From Adenophora triphylla var. japonica (Eukaryota; Streptophyta; Magnoliopsida; Asterales; Campanulaceae): DNA of 64,000 bases. How positions within the stretch are numbered: position 1 is the stretch's first letter; every line of letters starts with the position of its first letter. A model generated the notes under the pieces. That model was not told the DNA's origin and ran no database searches. It saw nothing but the letters and a program-made list of their open reading frames with translations. The stretch covers positions 24,958-88,957 of the forward strand of contig JAFEMH010007457.1 in assembly GCA_022495995.1 (NCBI GenBank), given 5' to 3'. A program made the position numbers and the translations under genes. Positions 10,662 through 22,209 of the stretch are shown here, piece by piece.

Positions 10662-11489
10662 GTGGTAATCAACTTCCACTACCCCGAGCAAACTGTTAAG
10701 GTCGGGCTGGAAATTCACCCAGAGGAAAGGAGGATCTTGATCGAATTCCTCCGAAAAAATTGTGATGTGTTCGCTTGGAGGTTGGAGGACATTCAAGGAA
10801 TTAGCGAGGACGTGATCCTCCACAAAATTAATGATGACCCCACCTTCAAGAACATTCATCAGAAATCAAGATACTTCTCCCCGGACAAGGAGATAGAGAT
10901 CAAAGAAGAGGTGGAGAAGTTGCCTAAGGCAGGGATAATTAAGGAGATCTCTTACCCTAAGTGGCTAGCAAACGTGGTCATGGTCAAAAAGGCCAATGAT
11001 AAATGGAGGATGTGCGTTGATTTCACGGATCTCAACAAAGCATGCCCCAAAGATTGCTTCTCTCTTCCTCGCATAGACCGATTGGTAGATTCAATAGCCG
11101 GTCACAGAGTATTGAGCTTCATTGACACATACTCCGGCTATCACCAAATAAAAATGGCTCCCGAAGACGTCCCCTTAGTAGCTTTCATCGCTGCGGGCAA
11201 GACGTACTGCTATACAATGATGCCCTTTGGGCTGAAAAATGCAGGAGCCACCTACCAACGGATGGTTAATATTGTCTCTAAAGACCAATTGGGTAAAAAC
11301 CTTGAGGCCTACATCGATGATACGGTCATTAAGACAAGAGAAAACTCCCACGAGCTCGACGTGGAGGAAACTTTCTCTAACTTGCGCCGCAACAACATGA
11401 AATTGAACCCCTCAAATGTGCATTTGGGGTCAAGGCGGGAAAGTTTCTCGGATCCATGGTCAATCAGCGAGGAATTGAAGCTAACCTGA
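10662..11489 (+). pseudogene. Reverse transcriptase of the Tat element (truncated by frameshift)
   Basis: The RT domains are clear: KWRMCVDFTDLNKACPKD, then LSFIDTYSGYHQI, MPFGLKNAGATYQ, and the catalytic YIDD at 11310-11321 (family norm YVDD). After about 11440 the frame is lost and thumb and connection residues are scrambled. Activity is therefore not expected even though the palm motif is intact. Confidence 0.93.
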
Positions 11490-11511
11490 AAAAATTCAAG
11501 CGCTGTTAGAC

Positions 11512-12840
11512 ATGAGACATCCTGCCTGCGTAACAGATGTGCAAAAGCTAAATGGGCACATCACCGCACTAGGCCGCTTCATCTCGCAGTCTGCAGAGAG
11601 ATGCCTCCCCTTCTTCAAAACTCTAAAAGGGGGGAAGAAATCTGATGAATTCACATGGAGCGATGACTGTAGTCAAGCTTTTGAAGAATTGAAGAGTTAT
11701 CTCGGGCAGCCCCCTCTACTCAGCAGCCCGGTGCCCGGGGAAGAGCTTTTTCTATTTTTAGCAGTTACTGATCTGGCAGTAGCTGATGTTCTTGTAAGGG
11801 AGGAAAATAACTCCCAAAAACCAGTTTATTATGTATCTAAGGCACTGTCCGCCGTAGAGGGGCGTTATTTAAATATAGAGAAATTAGCTTACGCCTTGCT
11901 TGTATCAGCTCAAAAATTAAGAGCTTACTTTTCTGCACATCCTATAATTGTACTCACTGAGGCCCTGCTTAGAAAGGTTTTACATAAAACAGAGTCCTCG
12001 GGGAGAATGCTAGCTTGGTCTATAGAACTCACTGAGTTCCAGATCACCTACTCCCCGAGAAGGACAATCAAAGCACATGCCTTAGCTGATTTTGTAGCAG
12101 AAACATCCTTTAAGCTAGCGGACAGCGACCTGAGAAAAAGAAAGCGAACAGTGTCAGAAGAGGCCCAAGATAGCTCAAACACGAAGATTGTATAGCCCAA
12201 AGAGCATCCAGAAGAAGTATGGACTTTATTCGTGGATGACTCTTCGAGCAAGTTAATGAGTGGAGCGGGCATACTCTTGATCGCACCCTGCGAGGAGAAA
12301 TTCAAAAGAGCCTTAAGATTCAAGTTCGAAGCATCGAACAATCAGGCTGAGTATGAAGCGATTATAGCAAGCATGGAATTGGCCAGAGACTTGGGAGTTC
12401 AGAATATTAAAATAAATAGTGACTCTCAGCTCATAGTAAATCAAATTAAGGGGGAGTACGACACGATCAACCCAGTGCTAACTCAGTACTGCGGTCTAGC
12501 CAAAACCCTTATCAAAAATTTCACACACTATGAGCTGAACCAAGTAATGAGGGAGGATAACACAGAGGCTGACCTTCTCTCCAGAATAACCGATCAAGAA
12601 GTCGTGGACTTAGAAGCGGACTGCCAGATAGAATTCACAGAAAGACCTACTATAGATCGAATTCAAGTAAACAATATTGAAGATCAAGTAAGGGATTGGG
12701 TAGATGAGATCAAGGATTACATTGAGAAGCAAACCCTCCCCGAAGAGCAGCAAAGGCTAGAACCATCGGAAAGGTGTCTGCGAAATACCTCATCCTGGAC
12801 GGAGTATTATTTCGGCGATCATTCACCAAGCCTTTGCTAA
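11512..12840 (+). pseudogene. RNase H plus second archaeal-type RNase H (aRNH) of the Tat element
   Basis: One frame covers both nucleases but is cut by an in-frame TAG at 12193-12195. The first part (11512-12192) is the usual gypsy RNase H with KPVYYVSKALS and YLNIEKLAYALL. The second (12196-12840) is the extra aRNH, with catalytic acids recognisable in VDDSSS, NNQAEYEA, NSDSQLIVNQI and REDNTEADLL. The second RNase H is the signature that places the element in Tat rather than Athila or chromoviruses. Confidence 0.9.
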
Positions 12841-13065
12841 GATGCATCAAAACTCACATGGTCACCAATTTACTCTATGAGGTCCATGAAGGAGTTTGTG
12901 GCTGACATCCTGGTGCTCGCACTCTTTCGAACAAAATTAAATTTCAAGGGTTTTATTGGCTGACGATGAGGAGAGATGCGCAGGAGTACGTAAGGAAGTG
13001 TGACAAATGCCAACGGTTTGCGGACATTTCTAGACTACCATCAACAGAGCAGACTTTGGTTGTAC
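12838..13065 (+). pseudogene. Integrase N-terminal zinc finger (part 1, before nested insertion)
   Basis: The HHCC finger is readable: YEVHEGVCG, then a TGA stop, HPGARTL, and YVRKCDKCQRFA carrying both cysteines. It ends at QTLVV, where the Athila-type element enters. The frame resumes perfectly after the nested element at 20301 (PSWPFDTWGIDLIG), which proves the original continuity. Confidence 0.9.
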
Positions 13066-14586
13066 TGATGGATAAAATTCCACTGTGTAATAAAAATACC
13101 TTGCAAGTGTACAAGTCACCGAACTAGCAATGTACAATAGTAAGGGTCGAACCACAGAGACTCGTGTGTTTAACAAGTTAATTCGAGTGGTGCAGAAAGT
13201 AACAAAAAGGGGGTTTTTGATTTGGTTGATTAACTAAATTACTAACGCGAGAAATTAAACTATTTAATTGAAGAAAACAAATAAACAAGAAACAAGGGTT
13301 TAATCAGATCAAAGGAATTCACGGATTGGATTTCATAATTGTATCCCCTCTATGCTATGATTTTGATAACAAAAATAACAATCTCATTCAAAGATTCTTT
13401 CACTTGATTAAGGGTTGAGACGTTTGGTGTTCGAATTGCAACCCTAATATTTCTATCTTATTGTAAATTCCGGTAGGTCAAAACAACATTCAAGAAACTC
13501 ATTAAGTCCATAAGAAATAAATGAATCTAGGTTGTCTTGTATTCCGGTAGGTCAACAATCCAACCTAATTGATGAATTAGTGTACTTTAAATAAATCGTC
13601 CACGGTAGTGCAACAGTCTAAAACATAGTAAAGAATGATAATTAATTAATCAAACAAGAATGAGAGAGTTTGAAAGAATTAAAACTTAAATTAGCATAGA
13701 GGTTCCACAACTACTACATCCAATCCATGAAAAGGGAAAATTAGCTACTCATAATAAAAATTACAGAAATAAAATAAAACATAAAAATCATAAACCTGAA
13801 TTGAAACGGAACGGAACGGAGGAAGTAATTATGTTTTTCTTTCTTTTGTGAGTACCACCACTGAATTGATTCTCCCTAAAAGAACAATTACTCCTAAATA
13901 TATATAAATCCTAAATATATATAAATGCCTAGGTTTAAAAGGAATTGGAAAAGAAATAGCCTAAAGGCCAACCCAATTCAGGCCCAGTTTTCGGCCCAAA
14001 CCGCTTAGAAACCCTCGACTCGTGAAAAGTTCCTTGACTCGTGAAAACGAGTCGTGCCAACTCAACCAAGTCGTTCTGATCAAATGCTCTGTTTTTGACA
14101 TTTTTCCATCTTGGCCCAGCCTTGGCCCATTGTCCTTTACTTTGGCCTGGCCACTTTCAGCAATAACCTCGGCCATGACTTGCATTTGGCCCATGACATG
14201 CATTTGGCCAGCCTCATTTTCCTTGTTTTAGTACCAAAAGTATATTCGTTTCGCTTGCTATTTTGCCGTCGCACTTTGGTCACTATAATAAATTCTTTTG
14301 CACTTCGATCTTTGAGATTTTATTTTTCACTTTAGCCCATAAATTTTTATAAATCAAATTCGTCCCAAATTTCCATATTTTCAGTTTGGTCCCTGAATTT
14401 CCAATAAATTACAACTTGGCCCTTGAACTTCCAAAGTGGGTACAAATCCTCCGTTTTCAGCATTGTTGCACTTCAGTCCCTGAACTATCAAAACACTAAC
14501 AAAATACATTAAATTCTCAAGGTTTCGAACATAAAATAAGCTTAGGAACATATCTTTTGGATGGGTAAAACCACATCCATCAAATA
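13066..14586 (-). repeat. LTR of the nested Athila-type element (3' LTR on minus strand)
   Basis: It starts TGATGGATAAAATT and ends CATCCATCAAATA on the plus strand. It carries a tandem TCCTAAATATATATAAA duplication near 13890 and an 18-bp CCCATGACATGCATTTGG duplication near 14190 not present in the other LTR. Short open frames within it are chance. Confidence 0.93.
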
Positions 14587-16224
14587 CCCCCAAACTTACC
14601 TTTTGCTCGTCCTCGAGTAAAACAAAACTAAATCAGAATAAAAACTAACTAATTAAATAAAAACTATCAACACAAATTATTTTTGATATGTTCTCAATAT
14701 ATACAAGGTTGCCGGCCAAACAAGTCTCAGATTCTCACATAATATGCTAAACAAGTGCCAATAAGAATATGCAATTACAATTACATTAATGCATCTAACC
14801 CACAATTTTTCACCTCGGCCTGAATGATGAATGAAATATGGGAGATCATGATCAACAAGATAAGATTGTTTACATCACAGAACACAATACAATTTACAAG
14901 GATACTCATATGCACGATTACGCATTTGTCAACCCGATTACTCAATATTGAATACGAATTATGGCTTTAGGTTAAGTCCACCACAATTGTGGGGCTAGGT
15001 TCACGGGTACAAATGAAGGAATGGACATACAAACACAAGAATGTGAAACTAAAAGCCTTCCATTGCATATTACACATTCCGGAATTTCAGCTTTTTCGCT
15101 CACCTTTGTTTCCCCAATACTTCAACCCCCAAACTAGAACTTTGTTCATACTTTATACACTTGGGGTTGAAAGCATTCCCTCTCTCAAAAATAGGTCACT
15201 AATCAAATATACTTCACAGAATTAGGGGGCAAGCTGTTTCTTTTCTTTTCTTTTCTTTTCTTTCTTTTTTTTCTTTTTTTTTTTGAACTTCATTTTTTTT
15301 TTGAACTTCATTTTTTTCTTACCCCCTTTTATGCAATATACATCATATTCCCAACTTTTGACCTTCCTCACACATTCCCTTAAATTCCCAATGTAACCCC
15401 CAAACTTATCTTTTCTAGTTCCACATTCTTGCAGAGGTAGGATAAATCTATTCTAGGTGTCAAGGGTTAGGGAGTAGGCATCAAATGAAGGCGAATGGTG
15501 GTCTAGATGTTTCATTCTTTCTAAACAGGCTCAAAAAGGGATCAAGTGACAATTTATATATGTATAAATAATGACGAGAAAGTCGAAGGCTCACAAGAGG
15601 GTTAACAAAGAAATATAAGCCATAAATATCAAGTAATTTATTGATTTGTTATTGACAAGAGTGCAACCATGTTCTAGGACCCCCGAGAATGTCAAAGTGA
15701 ACCCATAAAGGACACCTAAATTAATGACCATGATCAAGAAATATAATGGAAGTGAATGGTGGTGCAATTATGTTTTACATGTATTAATGCAATTCTAATA
15801 AAAAAAATTCAAATTGGCACAAATTTAGCAAAACTTAATCAAAAATCCTCAAATCATCATGGACATTGGCCAACTTCCTAACATATAATGAGAACAAAAT
15901 TTTTAATTTTTTCTATTTTTTTGGAGGGTGACACTATATACACTCTCCTATAAATACACAAACTCGGAGAGATATCTACCCCCAAACTTAAAACATGCTA
16001 TGTCCTCATAGCAAAGAGAACAAAACATGCCTCGGGTTCAAAGGACGATATGACACAACAAAGCAAATAAATAAAGCAATAAAACATACCTACTTAGATT
16101 GCCTCCCAATTAGCGCATTTGGTTAAGGTCGTTAGCCCGACCGTTGCCCCACTTACTTGGGGTTGAGATTGGCCTCAATGGATTTGGCCTTTTCTTTTCG
16201 GCCCTTTGACCACCTTTGATTTTC
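14587..16224 (-). other. Non-coding 3' part of the nested element
   Basis: On the minus strand this follows the gag-pro stop and reaches the polypurine tract next to the LTR. No RT, RNase H or integrase motif can be read in any frame. It contains a pyrimidine-rich TTTTC/T-run block at 15235-15310 and is otherwise AT-rich. Confidence 0.75.
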
Positions 16225-18726
16225 TCAGGCACAAACGCCCACTTCCTTCCATGCGTAGGTCCCTTTCTTAATTAATTCAGGTGGAGCCCACGGAACTTTG
16301 GGTGCTTTATGCTTCACCCTTTTTCTTTTCTTTTTGTTGGGGATCTTGCCCCTAAAATTAGTTTGTTCCTTCACCTGCGGAACATCTTCCTCAACAAGAT
16401 CAAAGAGGTTATCTTGAACAAAAATATTAGCAAAAATAGTCTCAGATAAATCAAGCAAACAACTCTCCTCTCTAGGCACCTGTAATTTTAAGGGGACAAG
16501 AAGGTTGTGTGATGACCTCAACTCCTTTTGGGAGTGATTTAGGGGGTGATATGGTCTGTCACTCCTCGAGTGTTGATCGGCCTTAATGTTGCTAGCCATG
16601 TGACAAACGTCCACATTATCCCTAATTTTCTCACCGTCATCCACACAATAATTCTTAATCGCAAAATCCGTAATGTACCCTACAAATTCCTTCTTAGGTG
16701 GAGGTTCTTTACAATTTTCAAACATGGAGAACCTAATCTCCTCCCCCATCACAGTCAATGCAATATTACCACGTGACACATCTATCACTGATTTGGTGTC
16801 AAACAGAAAAGGTCTCCCAAGTAATATGGGAGCCCCAAATTCATCACCCTCATGATTTTCCATACTTACCACCATAAACTCAACTGGAATTACAAATTTC
16901 TCTTCTTTAACCAACACACCCTCTACAACTCCTATTGGTCGTTTAACCGACTGATCAGCCAATTGCAAATTCCTTGTAGGAGGTTGCAAATTTTGTAATC
17001 CCAAATTCCTGAAAATATGGTACGGCATTACGTTGACACTAGCTCCTAGATCCATTAAACCATTAAAATTTTGACCCCCTAAAGTAATCGGAATGGTAAA
17101 ACATCCGGGATCTTTTCTTTCTTTTTCTTTATTCAACACATCCACACCACTAGAGGGTATGGTTTTTCCAACATCAAGACAAGTGGATTCACGATTACTA
17201 GCAGAAAAGACATCATGAATTACCCCCAAACTTCTCTCTTCCTCACAAGCATAATTATCACAATCAACATCACAGAGAGAAGAGAGAAATACCTCCTCAA
17301 TCTCATCGCTTTCATCCCAAATAGTCACAATAGACTTGGCTTGCTCTGGTGGGTTTTGAAAATTTTCTTGTCTTTGGCTTTGTACAGTTTCCACCAACTG
17401 TCCTATTTGGGTCTGTAACTTCTGCATGGCTGCCTCATGATTTCTGAAGGCTTGTTGTTGTTCCATCTTGTACTGTTGTTGCTCCATATTTAACTCCATC
17501 ATGGGCTCTTCCCAAGGCTCTCTGTTCCTCTCAAAGGTCCCCTGAGGTGGTTGGGGGTGGAGAGTTTTATTCGGTTGATTTCCACCCCATGACAAGTTGG
17601 GATGTCTCGGCCCTGCTTGCCCTCCTAGATTGTATGCATACCCGTACTGATTGTTGCTTGGTGGGAACCTTTGCATATATGACTGCATCGCCTGCACCTG
17701 CTCATGATCATATAAATAGGGACTAGTGGTGGGGCAAACTTCATAGGAATGAGTGTTAGAACCACAAGTTACACAACTATCATGCATTACATTACCAACA
17801 GATGACACATTGGAAGCAGAATTGGAAATACTACTCATGGCCAACTTATCAAATTTTTGATTAAGAAGTGCAATTTGTTTTGAAATCTCATCATTCATCC
17901 CTATTCCATTCACACTATTTGTTTTACCCCTTGACCCCTTCTGTTGCAAATTAGATGCCAGTCTCTCAAAAAGGTCTTGGGTCTCATCCGCAGTTTTGGC
18001 TCCTAAAGAGCCTCCGGCTGCGTTGTCGACCATGGCCTGATCAACTTGTGTCAACCCACCATAGAAAGTTTGATGCAATAACGGTTGAGAAAAATTGTGG
18101 TGGGGACATTGTACCAAGAGCATCTTAAATCTGTCCCATGCTTCATGAAATGCCTCAAAAGAGTCCTGTGTGAACCCTATAATTTTCAGTCTAAAAGTGG
18201 CTAACGTGGCATGTGGGAAATACTTTCTCAGGAATATATCATGTAACTCATCCCAAGTAGTAATGCTCCTAGGCGGGAGCAACATAAGCCACATCTTAGC
18301 ATTATCTCTCAAAGCAAATGGAAAACATTTCAGTCTTAGGTGCTCATCAGTCACACCTTCTCTTAACGGAAAACTCGACACAATCATCATATATTCCCTC
18401 AAGAAATTCAAAGAATCTTCAGAGGGGAGGCCATGAAATTGAGGGATCATGTTAAACAGATGGCCTTTTACCTCGTAACTTTTTGTTGCATCAGTTAACA
18501 CAATGCATGACACAGGCGTGTCAACTCGAGGCCTAGAGAAGGCATCCATAGTAGGTGCTTGCAAAGCCATATCAAATACAAATTCTTCTCCCTTGGTGGA
18601 AGAAGTTTCTAATTCACTCAAAGTTACCTCTGTCTCGGTGACAGAAGTTTCGGAATCAGTTTCACTCACTTGAGTAGAGGGAATGCCTCTCTCAACTTTG
18701 TCTATATCGTCGTTCAAAGGAACCAA
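16225..18726 (-). CDS. Athila-type Gag-protease polyprotein (intact ORF)
   Basis: The ORF has 833 codons without interruption. Residues about 85-265 are the retrotransposon gag capsid core (HGLPSEDSLNFLREY, RLKCFPFALRDNAKMWL, LRKYFP). A CCHC zinc knuckle C-x2-C-x4-H-x4-C occupies residues 318-331. A Gln/Met-rich stretch (about 410-455) probably forms a coiled coil. The protease active site is at 558-563 (MDLGAS; Asp559), followed by ILLGRPFL typical of Athila proteases. The C-terminus is basic (KKKRKRVKHKAPK). The start ATG at 18726 lies shortly after the primer site. An intact ORF in an element lacking pol suggests recent activity in trans, though it may simply be young. Confidence 0.9.
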   Translation of the reverse strand: MVPLNDDIDKVERGIPSTQVSETDSETSVTETEVTLSELETSSTKGEEFVFDMALQAPTMDAFSRPRVDTPVSCIVLTDATKSYEVKGHLFNMIPQFHGLPSEDSLNFLREYMMIVSSFPLREGVTDEHLRLKCFPFALRDNAKMWLMLLPPRSITTWDELHDIFLRKYFPHATLATFRLKIIGFTQDSFEAFHEAWDRFKMLLVQCPHHNFSQPLLHQTFYGGLTQVDQAMVDNAAGGSLGAKTADETQDLFERLASNLQQKGSRGKTNSVNGIGMNDEISKQIALLNQKFDKLAMSSISNSASNVSSVGNVMHDSCVTCGSNTHSYEVCPTTSPYLYDHEQVQAMQSYMQRFPPSNNQYGYAYNLGGQAGPRHPNLSWGGNQPNKTLHPQPPQGTFERNREPWEEPMMELNMEQQQYKMEQQQAFRNHEAAMQKLQTQIGQLVETVQSQRQENFQNPPEQAKSIVTIWDESDEIEEVFLSSLCDVDCDNYACEEERSLGVIHDVFSASNRESTCLDVGKTIPSSGVDVLNKEKERKDPGCFTIPITLGGQNFNGLMDLGASVNVMPYHIFRNLGLQNLQPPTRNLQLADQSVKRPIGVVEGVLVKEEKFVIPVEFMVVSMENHEGDEFGAPILLGRPFLFDTKSVIDVSRGNIALTVMGEEIRFSMFENCKEPPPKKEFVGYITDFAIKNYCVDDGEKIRDNVDVCHMASNIKADQHSRSDRPYHPLNHSQKELRSSHNLLVPLKLQVPREESCLLDLSETIFANIFVQDNLFDLVEEDVPQVKEQTNFRGKIPNKKKRKRVKHKAPKVPWAPPELIKKGTYAWKEVGVCA

Positions 18727-18793
18727 CTTAGGATCTAATGACCGGCGACCAAATATGCACCGATTAAATAAACTTGTTAAAAATCACAACAAG

Positions 18794-18811
18794 TCCCCGG
18801 CAACGGCGCCA
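18794..18811 (-). other. tRNA-Asp primer-binding site of the nested element
   Basis: On the minus strand it reads TGGCGCCGTTGCCGGGGA, six bases inside the LTR. This is an exact match to the usual Athila/Tat primer site. It fixes the element's direction as minus. Confidence 0.93.
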
Positions 18812-18817
18812 AAAACT

Positions 18818-20298
18818 TGATGGATAAAATTCCACTGTGTAATAAAAATGCCTTGCAAGTGTACAAGTCACCGAAGTAGCAATGTACAATAGTAAGGGTC
18901 GAACCATAGAGACTCGTGTGTTTAACAAGTTAATTCAAGTGGTGCAGAAAGTAACAAAAAGGGGTTTTTGATTTGGTTGATTAACTAAATTACTAACGCG
19001 AGAAATTAAACTATTTAATTGAAGAAAACAAATAAACAAGAAACAAGGGTTTAATCAGATCAAAGGAATTCACGGATTGGATTTCATAATTGTATCCCCT
19101 CTATGCTATGATTTTGATAACAAAAATAACAATCTCATTCAAAGATTCTTTCACTTGATTAAGGGTTGGAACGTTTGGTGTTCGAATTGCAACCCTAATA
19201 TTTCTATCTTATTGTAAATTCCGGTAGGTCAAAACAACATTCAAGAAACTCATTAAGTCCATAAGAAATAAATAAATCTAGGTTGTCTTGTATTCCGGTA
19301 GGTCAACAATCCAACCTAATTGATGAATTAGTGTACTTTAAATAAACCGTCCACGGTAGTGCAACAGTCTAAAACATAGTAAAGAATGATAATTAATTCA
19401 TCAAACAAGAATGAGAGAGTTTGAAAGAATTAAAACTTAAATTAGCATAGAGGTTCCACAACTACTACATCCAATCCATAAAAAGGGAAAATTAGCTACT
19501 CATAATAAAAATTACAGAAATAAAATAAAACATAAAAATCATAAACCTGAATTGAAACGGAACGGAGGAAGTAATTATGTTTTTCTTTCTTTTGTGAGTA
19601 CCACCGCTGAATTGATTCTCCCTAAAAGAACAATTACTCATAAATATATATAAATACCTAGGTTTAAAATGAATTGGAAAAGAAATAGCCTAAAGGCCAA
19701 CCCAATTCAGGCCCAGTTTCCGGCCCAAACCGCTTAGAAACTCCCGACTCGTGAAAAGTTCCTTGACTAGTGAAAACGAGTCGTGCCAACTCAGTCAAGT
19801 CGTTCTGATCAAATGCTCCGTTTTTTACATTTTTCCATCTTGGCCCAGCCTTGGCCCATTGTCCTTTACTTTGGCCTGGCCACTTTCAGCAATAACCTCG
19901 GCCATGACTTGCATTTGGCCAGCCTCATTTTCCTTGTTTTAGTACCAAAAGTATATTCGTTTCGTCTCGCTATTTTGCCGTCGCACTTTGATCACTATAA
20001 TAAATTCTTTTGCACTTCGATCTTTGAGATTTTATTTTTCACTTTAGCCCATGAATTTTTATAAATCAAATTCGTCCCAAATTTCCGTATTTTCAGTTTG
20101 GTCCCTGAATTTCCAATAAATTACAACTTGGCCCTTGAACTTCCAAAGTGGGTACAAATCCTCCGTTTTCAGCATTGTTGCACTTCAGTCCCTGAACTAT
20201 CAAAACACTAACAAAATACATTAAATTCTCAAGATTTCAAACAGAAAATAAGCTTAGGAACATATCTTTTGGATGGGTAAAACCACATCCATCAAATA
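18818..20298 (-). repeat. LTR of the nested Athila-type element (5' LTR on minus strand)
   Basis: It matches 13066-14586 along its whole length. On the minus strand it begins TATTTGATGG and ends ATCCATCA, so its start is not the canonical TG; the same start directly follows the polypurine G-run at the other LTR. GTTGTAC follows it on the plus strand. Confidence 0.93.
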
Positions 20299-20672
20299 GT
20301 TGTACCATCGTGGCCGTTTGATACGTGGGGAATTGATCTAATCGGGCCGTTCCCAACTGCCCGAGGAGGCATTAAGTATACCGTGGTGGCCGTGGATTAT
20401 TTTACAAAGTGGACAGAAGCAAAGGCCTTAGCCACTATCTCCGAGGAGAATGTTATTAACTTCGTCCACGATCACATATGGTGCAGATTTGGGGTTTCCC
20501 GAGCAATAGTCTCGGACAATGGCACTCAGTTCTCTACGAAATTCACAGCTGAATGTAAGAGAATGAAAGTACAACACTGCCAGTCTGCAGTCGCTTATCC
20601 CCAGGGGAACGACCAAGCTGAGGCCGCAAACAAGTTAGTCATGTCCGCCCTAAAGAAAAATTTAGAAGGATG
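20299..20672 (+). pseudogene. Integrase catalytic core (part 2, after nested insertion)
   Basis: The frame resumes at VPSWPFDTWGIDLIGPFP. The D-D-E core is visible: Asp in VAVDYFTKW, Asp in SDNGTQFS, Glu in AEAANK. The frame ends at a TGA near 20672. Confidence 0.9.
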
Positions 20673-21155
20673 AGGCGGACGATGACTGGACGAGCTCCAG
20701 ACCGCGTTATGGGTTGTCCGCACGACGATCAGAAATTCAATAGGCGAAACTTCTTTCTCACTCACGTATGGGTCAAAGTCAATGGCTCCAGTTGAGGTAG
20801 CCCTACTCTCATACAGAGTCACATACTTCAATGAGTCTCAAAATGAGGCAAACAGAAGGTATGACCTGGACGATCTCGAAGAAAAGAGAATATGAGCAAA
20901 TGAAAAAATGGTAAATTATAAGCAAAAAGCGAAGAAGCATCATGATAAGAGAGTGAATAAGAGAAGTTTTTCGGTTGGAGAAATGTTGAGGTACAAGGAA
21001 CCCAAGCTGGTTTCCACAAGCTCTCCCCGAACTGGAAAGGTCAGTACAAAGTTACCCAAATAATCAAAGAGGGTACCTACAGATTGCGGAGAAAGGAAGG
21101 AAAAGACCTCAAGAACGCTTGGAATAGCGATCACCTTAGAAAGTATTTCTTTTAA
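20673..21155 (+). pseudogene. Degenerate integrase C-terminal region
   Basis: Pieces of the usual Tat integrase tail are readable only by switching frames: around 20855 RYDLDDLEEKRE, then NEKMVNYKQKAKKHHDKRV up to about 20955, and the SH3-like GKYKV-type region near 21040-21140. Several stops and frameshifts intervene. Confidence 0.7.
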
Positions 21156-21254
21156 AATCTTTGTAATATGTAAAGGTGAAAGAGGCAATGAATGTATGAT
21201 TATTCCAAATTTTTTGTGCAAACTTAGTATTAAGAACTGTTGTAGCAATATTTC

Positions 21255-21680
21255 CACCAGCCTCAAAAGCTAAAGTGGATGCCCGCAAGCGGATGCCAAT
21301 GGGTAAAAGGGCCAACATATGAGCCCCTACCTGCTGATGCGCAAAGATCCATCAAGATTGCACGCCTATATGTGTACAAAGGCCATTAAGCCCGTATTCG
21401 ATCGCGGACAAGACTCTCCGTCCTGTCCGCGTGAACCACCATAAATAAGTGGATATAGATATAAGTGAGGACAAAGGCCAAAGTCCGAACCCACTAAATG
21501 TGTGTAGGCCTTAGTTGGCTGTTGACCGCACGCCTGTATGTACAAAGGCCAACATATGAGCCCGTTACATGATTGCCACAAGACTCCAAAGAGTCAGACC
21601 GCGTGAACCACCAATAGTGGATACAGATGTCGGTGGGTTAAAAGGCCAATATGCCCCAACCTACTGTTGCGTGGACTATT
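21255..21680 (+). repeat. Degenerate tandem repeat between pol and antisense ORF
   Basis: Units of roughly 170 bp recur, containing CACGCCTRTATGT, ACAAAGGCC and GTGAACCACCA, with copies starting near 21360 and 21530 and a partial copy before. Tandem repeats in this untranslated position are common in Tat/Ogre elements. 21681-22200 holds no recognisable feature. Confidence 0.65.
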
Positions 21681-22209
21681 GCCTCACAGCCACAATCTGC
21701 TTGCCCAATAAAAGAAGCTTGCCTTGGCTCTTTTAAAATTACACCACGGATTTATAAAATCTAAATAAGTGTAAGTGGAAAGGAGTGATCAAAGAAGTTT
21801 TAAAAGCCAAATAGATAAAATAAGGTCAAGACCTCAAAATTGTCCAAGGCCATAACAAACGCGATCATAGAGAAAAAGAGCTGACTCTCATAAAAAAATC
21901 CAAGAGATTTTGAATAAAGGGATAGGAAAACTCATAAATGTGGTCAGAAGGCCTACTATGCCCCTGACCGCGACATTGAGTCCAAAACAGTCATTCCATG
22001 TTTGAAAAGCTGAAAAAAGGAAGAGCAAGAATACAAGCTTAAACTAAAAGCATTGACACTATGTGTCAAAAGTGTTCATACATTGCAAAAACTTGAAACA
22101 GCCTAAATTAAAGACAAGGTAAAAATAATTGAAAAATTCTTCTTATAACATAGAAAAACTGATTTACAGAATCCTACAATCTATTACAAAGAAAAACAAA
22201 AGAAAAATC

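Larger units (their letters stand above)
13066..20298 (-). mobile_element. Nested Athila-type gypsy element, gag-pro only (non-autonomous)
   Basis: It has LTRs at 13066-14586 and 18818-20298, read on the minus strand. A perfect tRNA-Asp primer site lies at 18794-18811, and a G-run polypurine tract (AAGTTTGGGGG on the minus strand) adjoins the other LTR at 14587-14597. It is inserted in the Tat integrase with GTTGTAC repeated on both sides (13059-13065, 20299-20305). The only ORF is gag-protease. There is no trace of RT, RNase H or integrase in the 1.6 kb after it, so it must use enzymes in trans. The LTRs are nearly identical by eye apart from scattered substitutions and two short tandem-copy indels, so it is younger than its host element. 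Confidence 0.93.
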
